This document shows, piece by piece, positions 39,834 through 48,526 of a DNA stretch of 64,000 nucleotides. Position numbers and translations under genes: made by a program. Positions within the stretch are counted from its first letter, which is position 1; every line of letters begins with the position of its first letter. The stretch covers positions 124,001 through 188,000 of the forward strand of contig NZ_BMGD01000004.1 of the NCBI RefSeq assembly GCF_014639875.1, read 5' to 3'. A model generated the notes under the pieces. That model saw only the letters and a list, made by a program, of their open reading frames with translations, was not told the origin of the DNA and searched no databases. This stretch comes from Blastomonas aquatica (lineage in GTDB: Bacteria; Pseudomonadota; Alphaproteobacteria; Sphingomonadales; Sphingomonadaceae).

Positions 39834-41236
39834 TGGGAAAATCCGTGCTTCTGGTCGAAGACGATCGAGCGATCAGCCAGGTGATCATGGCAGCGCTTGA
39901 GGCTGAGGGCTGTGCGGTCGACCATTGCACCTCGATAGCCCGGCGCAATGTGCTGATCGGCACCAAACGCTATGCCGCGATCCTGACCGACGTGATGCTC
40001 GAAGACGGCGATGGCATCGCGACGCTGGACGTGGTGCTCGAACGCCACCCAGAGACGCCGGTCATCGTCCTGTCGGCACAGAACACGCTCGATACCGCAG
40101 TGCGCGCCAGCGAGGCGGGGGCATATGAGTATTTCCCCAAGCCGTTCGATCTGGACGAGCTGATCCGCGCGGTGCTGCAGGCGATCGCCCGCAGCGGCGA
40201 CACTGGGGGCAACCTGGATGCCGATCCCGCCGATAGCGGGCTGCCGCTGGTCGGCCGCAGCGCGCCGATGCAGACCGTGTACCGGATGATCACCCGCGTG
40301 CTGCGCAACGACCTGTCAGTGCTGATCCTGGGCGAATCCGGCACCGGCAAGGAGCTTGTGGCCGAGGCGATCCATCAGCTGGGCCATCGCAAACAGGGGC
40401 CTTTCGTGGCAGTCAACATGGCTGCCATCCCTGCCGAGCTGATCGAATCCGAGCTTTTCGGGCACGAGAAGGGGGCGTTCACCGGGGCGGTGGCGCAATC
40501 CATCGGCAAATTCGAACAAGCCCATGGTGGCACATTGTTTCTCGACGAGATCGGCGACATGCCGATGCAGGCGCAGACCCGGCTGCTGCGCACATTGCAG
40601 ACCGGGCGAATCACCCGCGTCGGTGGCCATCGCGAAATTGAGCTCGATGTGCGCTTTCTGGCGGCGACCAACAAGCCATTCGGCCCGCTGATCGAGGCAG
40701 GACTATTCCGCGAAGATCTGTATTACCGGATCAATGTCGTTCCGATTGAGCTTCCGCCCTTGCGCGAACGGCTGAGCGACATCCCGGCGCTGGTCGAGCA
40801 TTTCCTTGCGCTTGCGGTGCACGAGGGTCTCCCGCGGCGCAGCTTCAACGAAAACGCGATCGCCGCGATGCAGCGGCGTAACTGGCGCGGCAATGTGCGT
40901 GAACTTCGAAACCTAGTGTTCCGTGCGGTCATCATGAGCCGCGACGATCAGATCACGGCGGAAGCCTTGGGCAGCATCTTTACCGAACCGGCGCTCGGCG
41001 GCGAACCCCGGCGAGAGGAGAGCGATTTTATCCAGGCGGTCACCCGGTTCCTGCTCACCGAACGGCCCGAGCATGGTACGGTTTATGATCGGGCTCTGGC
41101 GGCCTTCGAAATTCCGTTACTGCAATCGATCATGCGCCAATGCGATGGCAATCAGGTCAAGGCTGCCGCGATGCTGGGCATCAACCGCAATACACTGCGG
41201 AAAAAACTGGTCGAACACGGGCTTGCCAGCGTCTAG
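39833..41236 (+). CDS. ntrC: Nitrogen regulation response regulator NtrC
   Basis: A 467-residue sigma-54 activator. The receiver domain has phospho-acceptor Asp53 (L-T-D-V-M-L). The AAA+ domain has Walker A G-E-S-G-T-G-K-E (167-174), an intact GAFTGA loop at 214-219 and Walker B 'L-F-L-D-E'. A Fis-type HTH is at the C-terminus ('K-A-A-A-M-L-G-I-N-R-N-T-L-R-K-K'). The start overlaps the ntrB stop (TGATG). It should activate nitrogen assimilation genes from sigma-54 promoters. Confidence 0.96.
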   Translation: MGKSVLLVEDDRAISQVIMAALEAEGCAVDHCTSIARRNVLIGTKRYAAILTDVMLEDGDGIATLDVVLERHPETPVIVLSAQNTLDTAVRASEAGAYEYFPKPFDLDELIRAVLQAIARSGDTGGNLDADPADSGLPLVGRSAPMQTVYRMITRVLRNDLSVLILGESGTGKELVAEAIHQLGHRKQGPFVAVNMAAIPAELIESELFGHEKGAFTGAVAQSIGKFEQAHGGTLFLDEIGDMPMQAQTRLLRTLQTGRITRVGGHREIELDVRFLAATNKPFGPLIEAGLFREDLYYRINVVPIELPPLRERLSDIPALVEHFLALAVHEGLPRRSFNENAIAAMQRRNWRGNVRELRNLVFRAVIMSRDDQITAEALGSIFTEPALGGEPRREESDFIQAVTRFLLTERPEHGTVYDRALAAFEIPLLQSIMRQCDGNQVKAAAMLGINRNTLRKKLVEHGLASV

Positions 41237-41253
41237 CCGACACGAGCGATCGA

Positions 41254-41314
41254 CACCCGTGCGTTGAAGCGGGTGCAATATGCGGCGACAATCGGGGGTT
41301 ACAAGCGAAACCCC
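41254..41314 (+). promoter_or_regulatory. Two stem-loops in the ntrC-ntrY gap
   Basis: CACCCG (41254-41259) pairs with CGGGTG (41270-41275). GGGGTT (41295-41300) pairs with AACCCC (41309-41314), with a few T residues afterwards. Either could slow or end ntrC transcription before ntrY. Neither has a convincing T tract, so a terminator label is tentative. Confidence 0.4.
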
Positions 41315-41352
41315 TTGTATTCTGGCAACGCAACTGTTGTAAACTGACAACT

Positions 41353-43686
41353 ATGCCTGCGTCATCCGCATTACCCCAACCCAACAAGAGCCGCCTTGCG
41401 CGCCGCTATGCCGTCATGATGCGCAAGGGCAGCCTGTTTCCTGCGCTGGAAATCGGCTTTGCGGTTCTGCTCGCGGTAATGATCGGCTTTTCCTGGTGGC
41501 TGGTGAGCAGCTACCAGGGCCGACAGGCGATGGTACCTGCACCGATCACCGCAAGTCTGCTGGTCGGAAACCTAGTGCCCGCGATGGCGCTTCTCGCATT
41601 GATCGGAAGGCGGGTTGCGATCCGCAGGGCCAATGCCAGTGGCGAACAGGGTACCGGGCGGCTCCACGTGCGGTTCGTCGCGCTGTTCTCTCTAATCTCC
41701 TCGATCCCGATGCTGCTGGTTGTCGTGATTACCTCGCTTTTGTTCCAGTACGGCGTCGAGTTCTGGTTTTCGGACCGCGCACGCGGGATGCTCGAGAACG
41801 CCAATGATCTGGCGCGCGGTTATTACGAGGAGGGACGCCGTGACGTGGCTGCGGAGACCGTCGCGATGGCAAGCGACCTGCGCGAATATTTGCAACAGAC
41901 ACGCATCGACAGCCCGGAGTTTGCTGAGGCCTATATTTTCCAGGTCGTCGGGCGGAAGATGAACGAATCCGCGATCGTCGAGATCGGTGAAGATGGCGTG
42001 ATCCGCACTGCCGCGATCGTCGACCCGGACAACCGCACATCGTCGGACAGGGTTACCCCAGAGATCGTTCGCCAGTTGGAAGCCGGTGAGACCGCGGTAG
42101 TCTCTGCCGAGTCCGACCGGATCGAGGTGGTCACCCAACTCGACAAGCAGGCTCAGGTCTACCTGTACGTTGCACGCGCATCGAACCAGTTGGCGCTCAG
42201 CCAGTGGGAACGCGCGCAGACGGTGCTGTCCGATTACAAGGCCCTGTTCGCCCGGTCGCAGAACCTGCAGGTCCGCTTCAACATCGCCCTGTTCGTGGTC
42301 TCATTGCTGCTCGTGGCGGTCGCATTGTGGGCTGCGCTCAAGTTTGCCGACCGGATGGTGCGACCGCTGACCGATATGGCGAGCGCTGCCCGTGACATCA
42401 GTACCGGAAATTTTGCCACGCGGGTTGATACCGCCAACCGCACCGACGAAGTCGGTGTGCTGGGCCGGGCTTTCAACCGCATGGCGAGCCGGCTTTCGGA
42501 GCAGACCTCTGCGCTGATCCGCGCCAACAGCCAGCTTGACGATAGGCGTGCGTTTACCGAGGCCGTGCTCGAATCGGTCAGCGCCGGGGTGATCTCGATC
42601 GACCCGATGGGCATGGTCCGCTTGATGAACAGCACCGCGCAACGGCTGCTGCTGATCGATGGCCAGCAGTGTCTGGGATGCACGCTGTCGAGCATCTCGC
42701 CACCGTTTGCGCGACTCGCGTCTGACGGCACCGAAAAGGCGGTGATCCAGTATTCGCGTGGCAATGACCTGCTCACCCTGGCGGTGCGCGCGGTACGCGA
42801 GCCCTATGGCATGGTGATCACCTTCGAGGACATCACCCAGCAACTGGTCGATCAACGGCAGGCGGCATGGTCGGATGTTGCGCGGCGCATTGCCCACGAG
42901 ATCAAGAACCCGCTCACCCCTATCCAGCTTGCCGCCGAGCGTCTCAAGCGCCGGTATGCCAGCAAGGTCAGCGAGGATGACCCGACGTTTGTTCAACTGA
43001 CCGATACCATCGTGCGGCAGGTCGGGGATCTGCGCAACATGGTCGACGAGTTCTCATCGTTCGCCCGGATGCCCAAGCCGGTGTTCCGCGAGGAGAATTT
43101 CTTCGACCTCGTCAGGCAAGCGATCTTTCTTCAGGAAGTGGCGCACCCAGGCATCCAGTTCGCCACCGAAGGCGTGCATGAGGGCAGCGATCTGCATTGC
43201 GACCGACGCCAGATCGGGCAGGCGATCACCAATATCCTCAAGAATGCGGTCGAAGCCATCGAGGCACGGCAACTGGGCGAAGAAGGCCATGCTGGCTTGG
43301 TCAGCGCCACCGTGACGCGTCAGAACCAATATCTGGTGATGACGCTGGACGATAACGGCATCGGGCTTCCTGCAGACCGTGACCGCATCGTCGAGCCGTA
43401 TATGACAACCCGCGAGAAGGGGACCGGCCTTGGCCTCGCTATTGTGAAAAAGATCATCGAGGAGCATTTCGGTGATCTTGCCTTCGAACCCAATGACGAC
43501 GGCGGTACCCGCGTGATCATCAGAATGGATGTCGACTTGCTGCGTGCCAGTGCGCTGCAGGATGCCGACAGCGTCCTGTCCGAGCAGCGGGCAGACGGAT
43601 CGCGCAAGCCCACCATGATCGGGGCGACCACCGGACGCCGTCAAAGCGAACTGAGCCGCACTGCGCAGGATGAAGAAAGTACGTAA
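41353..43686 (+). CDS. ntrY: Membrane sensor kinase NtrY
   Basis: A 777-residue histidine kinase. Three or so N-terminal membrane helices (from about residues 30-110) are followed by an extracytoplasmic region, another helix near 315-335 and a HAMP linker ('M-V-R-P-L-T-D-M'). A PAS domain follows, then the H-box R-R-I-A-H-E-I-K-N-P-L-T-P and ATPase boxes (N-I-L-K-N-A-V-E-A, D-N-G-I-G-L, G-T-G-L-G-L-A). It senses an unknown signal linked to nitrogen or redox state and phosphorylates NtrX. ATG at 41353; ntrX begins three bases after its stop. Confidence 0.94.
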   Translation: MPASSALPQPNKSRLARRYAVMMRKGSLFPALEIGFAVLLAVMIGFSWWLVSSYQGRQAMVPAPITASLLVGNLVPAMALLALIGRRVAIRRANASGEQGTGRLHVRFVALFSLISSIPMLLVVVITSLLFQYGVEFWFSDRARGMLENANDLARGYYEEGRRDVAAETVAMASDLREYLQQTRIDSPEFAEAYIFQVVGRKMNESAIVEIGEDGVIRTAAIVDPDNRTSSDRVTPEIVRQLEAGETAVVSAESDRIEVVTQLDKQAQVYLYVARASNQLALSQWERAQTVLSDYKALFARSQNLQVRFNIALFVVSLLLVAVALWAALKFADRMVRPLTDMASAARDISTGNFATRVDTANRTDEVGVLGRAFNRMASRLSEQTSALIRANSQLDDRRAFTEAVLESVSAGVISIDPMGMVRLMNSTAQRLLLIDGQQCLGCTLSSISPPFARLASDGTEKAVIQYSRGNDLLTLAVRAVREPYGMVITFEDITQQLVDQRQAAWSDVARRIAHEIKNPLTPIQLAAERLKRRYASKVSEDDPTFVQLTDTIVRQVGDLRNMVDEFSSFARMPKPVFREENFFDLVRQAIFLQEVAHPGIQFATEGVHEGSDLHCDRRQIGQAITNILKNAVEAIEARQLGEEGHAGLVSATVTRQNQYLVMTLDDNGIGLPADRDRIVEPYMTTREKGTGLGLAIVKKIIEEHFGDLAFEPNDDGGTRVIIRMDVDLLRASALQDADSVLSEQRADGSRKPTMIGATTGRRQSELSRTAQDEEST

Positions 43687-43689
43687 GCC

Positions 43690-45054
43690 ATGCCTTTGGA
43701 AATCCTAATCGTCGATGATGAGCGCGACATCCGGGACCTCGTTTCGGGTGTGCTGGAAGACGAGGGCTATAGCTGCCGTACCGCAGGCGGCAGCGATGCC
43801 GCGCTCGCGGCAATCGATGAGCGCAGGCCGTCATTGGTGTTGCTCGACGTTTGGCTCAAGGGAAGCAAGCTTGATGGTCTTGAACTGCTCGACGAGATCA
43901 AAGCGCGCGATGCCGACCTTCCGGTGATCATTTTCTCCGGGCATGGCAATATCGACACCGCAGTGTCTGCCGTTTCGCGTGGAGCGATGGACTTCATCGA
44001 AAAGCCTTTCGAGGCTGAGCGGCTGATCCACATGGTCGCCCGCGGCACAGAAACTGCCCGGCTCCGTCGCGAAAATGCGCAGCTACGGGAAAAGCTCGGG
44101 ATCTCGGATGAACTCACCGGCAGTTCGAGCGCCATCAACGCGGTCCGCGCAACACTCAAGCGTGTCGCCAACAGCGGCAGCCGGTTGCTGATCACCGGGC
44201 CTGCAGGCGTGGGCAAGGAGGTAGCAGCGCGCCTGTTGCACAGCTGGAGCGGACGATCGGGAGGGCCGTTTGTCACGGTCAATTCAGCCCGCATGACTCC
44301 CGATCGGTTCGAGCAGGAATTGTTCGGCGAAGAAGACCAGGGCAGGGTCGCGACGTCGGGGCTGCTCGAACGTGCGCATGGCGGCACGCTGTTTCTGGAT
44401 GAAGTCGCCGACATGCCTGAATCGACGCAGGCCAAGATCCTGCGCGTGCTGACCGACCAGAGCTTCTCGCGGGTGGGTGCCACGCGGCCAATCAAGGTCG
44501 ATGTGCGGTTCGTCTCGGCGACCTCGCGCAACTTGGAGTTTGAAATCGCCGAAGGGCGGTTCCGCGAAGATCTGTTCTACCGATTGAACGTGGTCCCTGT
44601 CGAAATTCCCGCACTCACCGAACGGCGCGATGACATTCCGCCGTTGGTCGAGCATTTCGTTGCCCGGTTCGCGAGCGAGCACGGTGTCACGCCGCCCGAA
44701 ACCAGCAGCGAAGCCATGGCAGCGCTGCAAAGCTACAACTGGCCCGGCAACGTCCGCCAGCTGCGCAATGTCATCGAGCGCACCATCATCCTGGCGCCAC
44801 GAGGACGGCTATCGAGCATCGACGTCGACATGCTGCCACCTGAATTAGTGCAGGGAGACGGCGGGCGTGCGGCGGGTATTTCGAGCCTGATGGGGGTGCC
44901 GTTGCGCGAAGCCCGCGAAAGCTTCGAACGTGAATATCTGAAAATCCAGATCCGACGCTTTTCAGGCAACATCTCCAAGACAGCAGAGTTCATCGGAATG
45001 GAACGCTCGGCGTTGCACCGCAAGCTTAAGCTGTTGGGATTGCACGACCGGTAA
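43690..45054 (+). CDS. ntrX: Response regulator NtrX, lacking the GAFTGA motif
   Basis: A 454-residue NtrC-family regulator. The receiver's Asp53 lies in L-L-D-V-W-L. The AAA+ domain has Walker A at 170-177 (G-P-A-G-V-G-K-E) and Walker B 'T-L-F-L-D-E' at 233-238. Where NtrC has GAFTGA, NtrX has 'L-F-G-E-E-D-Q-G-R-V-A-T-S-G' (211-224), so the sigma-54 contact loop is gone. A Fis-type HTH closes the protein ('K-T-A-E-F-I-G-M-E-R-S-A-L-H-R-K'). It probably regulates sigma-70 promoters directly, as repressor or activator. Confidence 0.94.
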   Translation: MPLEILIVDDERDIRDLVSGVLEDEGYSCRTAGGSDAALAAIDERRPSLVLLDVWLKGSKLDGLELLDEIKARDADLPVIIFSGHGNIDTAVSAVSRGAMDFIEKPFEAERLIHMVARGTETARLRRENAQLREKLGISDELTGSSSAINAVRATLKRVANSGSRLLITGPAGVGKEVAARLLHSWSGRSGGPFVTVNSARMTPDRFEQELFGEEDQGRVATSGLLERAHGGTLFLDEVADMPESTQAKILRVLTDQSFSRVGATRPIKVDVRFVSATSRNLEFEIAEGRFREDLFYRLNVVPVEIPALTERRDDIPPLVEHFVARFASEHGVTPPETSSEAMAALQSYNWPGNVRQLRNVIERTIILAPRGRLSSIDVDMLPPELVQGDGGRAAGISSLMGVPLREARESFEREYLKIQIRRFSGNISKTAEFIGMERSALHRKLKLLGLHDR

Positions 45055-45069
45055 TCACCTGTGCGAACA

Positions 45070-45093
45070 GTAAACTGCAAAAGCGGTAAACTG
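45070..45093. repeat. Direct repeat GTAAACTG x2 in the ntrX-hfq gap
   Basis: GTAAACTG occurs at 45070-45077 and again at 45086-45093, a 16-base period. The same octamer is found at 41339-41346, seven bases before the ntrY ATG. Three copies at two promoter-proximal sites of the same regulatory block could be binding sites. This is a small motif, so chance is a real alternative. Confidence 0.35.
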
Positions 45094-45222
45094 GGCCTAG
45101 GCGAGGTGAAGGTTGCACACTATGTATATAGGGCGGCTGTGGGCCGCAGACAGCGCCGAACGTGACGAGCTGGCTTTTCATGAACCGTGATGCAACGTCA
45201 TCGCCAAGACCGGGGGTCAAAA

Positions 45223-45720
45223 ATGACCGAAAAGGCTCAAAATATTCAGGATGTGTTCCTCAACTCCCTGAGGAAATCCAAGATTCCAGTGACCATGTTT
45301 CTGGTCAAAGGCGTAAAACTCCAAGGTATCGTGACCTGGTTCGACAACTTCTCTGTCATGCTTCGGCGCGATGGGCAGTCGCAATTGGTCTACAAGCATG
45401 CGATTTCTACAGTTATGCCAGCGCAACCGATTGATCTTGGCATTTTTGCCGGATTGATGGGTGCAAAGAGCGCCAAGAACCGCAACCTGCAGGAAGTGTT
45501 CCTGCGCACGGTTCAGGAAACCGGTGTTCCGGTGACTATGTTCCTGATCAACGGCGTGATGCTGCAGGGGAAGGTCGCCGCATATGATCTGTTCTGCATG
45601 CTGCTCGAACGTGAAGGGATGGCACAGCTTGCTTATAAGCACGCTGTCTCGACCGTGCAGCCCAATGCGCCTGTCGATCTGACCGGTGACTGGAGCGAGA
45701 CCGAAGGCGAAGACGATTGA
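45223..45720 (+). CDS. hfq: RNA chaperone Hfq, tandem two-domain form
   Basis: A 165-residue chain with two complete Hfq Sm-like domains. Domain 1 (about 5-71) keeps the proximal-face Gln9-Asp10 and Tyr57-Lys58-His59, and a basic rim (R17, K18, K20). Domain 2 (about 86-152) has Gln90-Glu91 and Y138-K139-H140, but its rim reads Q98-E99-T100 with no Arg patch. Distal-face Tyr is Phe in both, and the usual Lys of domain 2 is Met. A linker of some 15 residues joins them, and an acidic tail (E-T-E-G-E-D-D) follows. Three chains would make a pseudo-hexameric ring. Start at the ATG at 45223 after CGGGGG. Followed by hflX, as in many proteobacteria. Confidence 0.93.
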   Translation: MTEKAQNIQDVFLNSLRKSKIPVTMFLVKGVKLQGIVTWFDNFSVMLRRDGQSQLVYKHAISTVMPAQPIDLGIFAGLMGAKSAKNRNLQEVFLRTVQETGVPVTMFLINGVMLQGKVAAYDLFCMLLEREGMAQLAYKHAVSTVQPNAPVDLTGDWSETEGEDD

Positions 45721-45761
45721 TTTTGCAATCGTGGGGCCGGACAAAAGGAATATATTGAAGT

Positions 45762-47069
45762 TTGAACGACCCTCATGCTCTTGATTTCGTGCGCGGTACC
45801 CGCGCTGTCATTGCTTATCCCGATCTCGGTCGACGCGGCGCGGTGGATTCCGATGCCCGGCTGGAGGAGGCCCGTGGCCTCGCGCTGGCGATCGGGATAT
45901 CGGTCTGTGCATCGCATGCATTCCGTATCCGCACCGCTCGGCCGGCAACGCTGTTTGGCGGCGGGCAGGTGGATATCATAGCGGCCAGTCTCCAGGATGA
46001 GGACGCCGAACTGCTGATCGTCGACGGCAGCCTGTCGGCGATCCAGCAGCGCAATCTGGAAGAACGGCTCAAGGTCAAGGTCATCGACCGAACCGGGCTG
46101 ATCCTTGAGATCTTTGGCGAGCGCGCCGCGACTGCCGAAGGTCGCCTCCAGGTCGAACTCGCGCATCTTGATTATCAGGCGGGCAGGTTGGTGCGCAGCT
46201 GGACCCACCTTGAACGCCAGCGTGGCGGTTTCGGCTTTCTGGGCGGCCCGGGCGAAACCCAGATAGAGGCCGATCGCCGGATGATCCGTGATCGCATGGC
46301 CAAGCTGCGCCGCGAACTCGAACAGGTCAAACGAACCCGCGGATTGCACCGAGAGCGCCGGCAGAAGGCCCCATGGCCGGTGGTCGCACTGGTCGGCTAT
46401 ACCAACGCGGGCAAATCCACCTTGTTCAACCGGCTGACGCATGCCGATGTAATGGCTGAGGATCTGCTGTTTGCGACGCTCGACCCGACGATGCGCGCAA
46501 TCCGTCTGAATGGCGTCGAAAAGGTCATTCTGTCCGACACCGTGGGCTTCGTCTCGGATCTGCCCACCGAGCTGGTCGCAGCCTTCCGTGCGACGCTCGA
46601 AGAGGTTCTGTCGGCCGATCTGATTATCCATGTCCGCGATATGTCGCACCCCGAGGCGCAGATGCAGGGTGAATCGGTCGAGGCGATCCTCACCGATCTG
46701 GGGCTCGAGTTCGATCCGGTGCTGGCGGGCCAGGGGCTTGCAGTTCCGATGATCGAGGCCTGGAACAAATGGGACGCGCTGGATGAGGACACACGCGCGT
46801 TTCTGCTCGAAACCGCTCCCGATGATCGCACGGTCTGTCCGATGTCAGCGTTGACCGGAGAGGGGGTTTCCGAACTGCTGCGCACCGCGTCTGCTGCACT
46901 GGTCATCGGGCACCGCGTATATCCGGTGAGCCTGCCGCAGCATGACGGGCAGAAGCTTGCCTGGCTGCACGCGCATGGCGAAGTACTGGAATCGCATGAG
47001 CAGGGCGATCAGGTCGCACTTTCGGTCCGCTTGTCGGATAAGGACTGGGGCCGGTTCCAGGCGCTATAG
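45762..47069 (+). CDS. hflX: GTPase HflX
   Basis: A 435-residue ribosome-associated GTPase involved in splitting stalled ribosomes. The N-terminal HflX domain includes 'F-G-G-G-Q-V' and the glycine-rich 'G-G-P-G-E-T-Q-I-E' region. The G domain has G-Y-T-N-A-G-K-S-T, D-T-V-G-F and N-K-W-D. No ATG is available at the expected N-terminus: an in-frame stop lies two codons before a TTG at 45762, which is taken as the start; a GTG at 45789 is the alternative. Its last six bases (CTATAG) overlap the convergent mazG stop. Confidence 0.94.
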   Translation: MNDPHALDFVRGTRAVIAYPDLGRRGAVDSDARLEEARGLALAIGISVCASHAFRIRTARPATLFGGGQVDIIAASLQDEDAELLIVDGSLSAIQQRNLEERLKVKVIDRTGLILEIFGERAATAEGRLQVELAHLDYQAGRLVRSWTHLERQRGGFGFLGGPGETQIEADRRMIRDRMAKLRRELEQVKRTRGLHRERRQKAPWPVVALVGYTNAGKSTLFNRLTHADVMAEDLLFATLDPTMRAIRLNGVEKVILSDTVGFVSDLPTELVAAFRATLEEVLSADLIIHVRDMSHPEAQMQGESVEAILTDLGLEFDPVLAGQGLAVPMIEAWNKWDALDEDTRAFLLETAPDDRTVCPMSALTGEGVSELLRTASAALVIGHRVYPVSLPQHDGQKLAWLHAHGEVLESHEQGDQVALSVRLSDKDWGRFQAL

Positions 47070-47867
47070 CGCGCGTGTCGATCGCTTGGCGCGCTGCCAC
47101 AGCTCTTCTTTCTGCGCGAGCGAAAGCCCGCCAAAGGCATCGCCGGCATCGATTTCCATCGCGCGGAAACGGCGTTCGAATTTTGCGTTGGCTGCCCGTA
47201 GCGCATCTTCGGCGCTGACTCCCATGTGCCGGACCATGTTGACCGCGGCAAACAGCAGGTCGCCGGCTTCGTCGACCCGCTCGGCTTCGGTTTCGGCATC
47301 GAGCAGTTCCTCGATTTCCTCGCCGATCTTCTCGACCGCACCCATGACGTCAGGCCAGTCGAACCCGGTCCGCGCGGCGCGCTTCTGCAGTTTCTGCGCA
47401 CGCATCAAGGCGGGCAACGCCACCGCGACACCATCCATCGCGCTGGTCGCGCCGGCGTCATGGCGTTCCTCGGTCTTGATCGCTTCCCAATCCCATTGCT
47501 CGAGCGACTGGTCGGCAAAGATATGGGGATGCCGGCGGATCATCTTGTCGCTGATCGCATCGATGACGTTACCGACCGCGAAATGGCCAGCTTCCTCGGC
47601 CATGCGGCTGTGGAACACGACCTGGAGCAGCAGGTCGCCGAGTTCGTCCTTGAGCGCAGCCATATCGTCACGCTCTATGGCGTCAGCGACCTCATAGGCT
47701 TCTTCGATGGTGTATGGCGCGATCGTTGCGAAGGTCTGGGCGACATCCCACGGACAACCGGCATCGGGATCGCGCAGCCGCGCCATGATCGAAACCAGCC
47801 GGTCGAGCGGTACGGCCGCGATGGGGGGAGCGTCAGACTGATCGGTCGGGTCTTGCTGGTTGGCCAT
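47064..47867 (-). CDS. mazG: Nucleoside triphosphate pyrophosphohydrolase MazG
   Basis: A 267-residue all-alpha NTP pyrophosphatase with tandem MazG domains. The first has 'C-P-W-D-x-x-Q-T', then E-E-A-Y-E and 'D-E-L-G-D-L-L-L-Q-V', the metal-binding E-x-x-E-12-E-x-x-D pattern. The second half repeats a weaker version (I-E-E-L-L-D ... E-A-G-D-L-L-F). It removes aberrant or damaged NTPs. The last gene of the long minus-strand run; its stop overlaps the hflX stop. Confidence 0.95.
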   Translation of the reverse strand: MANQQDPTDQSDAPPIAAVPLDRLVSIMARLRDPDAGCPWDVAQTFATIAPYTIEEAYEVADAIERDDMAALKDELGDLLLQVVFHSRMAEEAGHFAVGNVIDAISDKMIRRHPHIFADQSLEQWDWEAIKTEERHDAGATSAMDGVAVALPALMRAQKLQKRAARTGFDWPDVMGAVEKIGEEIEELLDAETEAERVDEAGDLLFAAVNMVRHMGVSAEDALRAANAKFERRFRAMEIDAGDAFGGLSLAQKEELWQRAKRSTRAL

Positions 47868-47911
47868 ATCTTTAAGTCCGATAATATATATTATGTTAAA
47901 TTATAGCGCAT

Positions 47912-48526
47912 TCATCGGTTAGTGCTCTTGGGCGTCAGGATCATTCTGTCACCCTCAACCCGCCAGCTCTCCAGCGCCGAAAGAAAATTCATTCCCAGCA
48001 CATTGGTATCGCCAAACGCTGCGGCAACGACAACTGCGTGATCCTTCATCGCCAGCGATCCGACCTGCAGATCGGCAACCGTTCCACGGTCTGCCTCGAC
48101 GATTCCGTTGGCGGTCCCCAGCACCACCTTCATCGAAAACGCATCAGGCTCAACCCGCGCACTGCGCGCGGCATCGACAGATAGCGCGGTATAGCTCGCA
48201 CCGCTATCGACCATGAACCGCACCGGCGCGCCGTTGACCTGCGCGTTGACCCAGAAATGGCCGTCGTCACTCTTGCGCAGCGTGGTCGGTTCTCCGCTGA
48301 TTGCCGGCGCGCTGCTGAGGCCAAGCTCACCGGTCACGCGTTGCCAGATCACCTTCAATTCGGGCCGAAAGCTCACCAGCAAGAATATCAGCGCAAAAAT
48401 GCCGACCCAGCCCAGCGCCATCTTGAGCGTCTGGCCAATCGGCAGGCTGCGTGACACCAGCGCGCTTCCGACAAGCACCAGCAGCAACAGGCTGTAGATC
48501 AAACCGGCGGTTTCACTCTCACCCAT
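47912..48526 (-). CDS. Membrane-anchored retropepsin-like aspartyl protease (TIGR02281 clan AA)
   Basis: A 204-residue protein with two N-terminal membrane helices (about 8-25 and 33-55) and a C-terminal periplasmic protease domain. The catalytic motif is V-D-S-G-A-S, with Ser in place of the commoner Thr, and 'V-L-G-M-N-F-L' is the downstream flap/hydrophobic motif. The family is called clan AA aspartic protease TIGR02281; its targets are unknown. Its ATG shares one base with the stop of the MBL-fold gene (TAATG). Confidence 0.87.
   Translation of the reverse strand: MGESETAGLIYSLLLLVLVGSALVSRSLPIGQTLKMALGWVGIFALIFLLVSFRPELKVIWQRVTGELGLSSAPAISGEPTTLRKSDDGHFWVNAQVNGAPVRFMVDSGASYTALSVDAARSARVEPDAFSMKVVLGTANGIVEADRGTVADLQVGSLAMKDHAVVVAAAFGDTNVLGMNFLSALESWRVEGDRMILTPKSTNR

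Noticed and set aside
41320-41352. Possible sigma-54 promoter (TGGCAA...) just upstream of ntrY
   Set aside because: The -24-like GG is present, but the spacing to a -12 GC does not fit the TGGCAC-N5-TTGC consensus.
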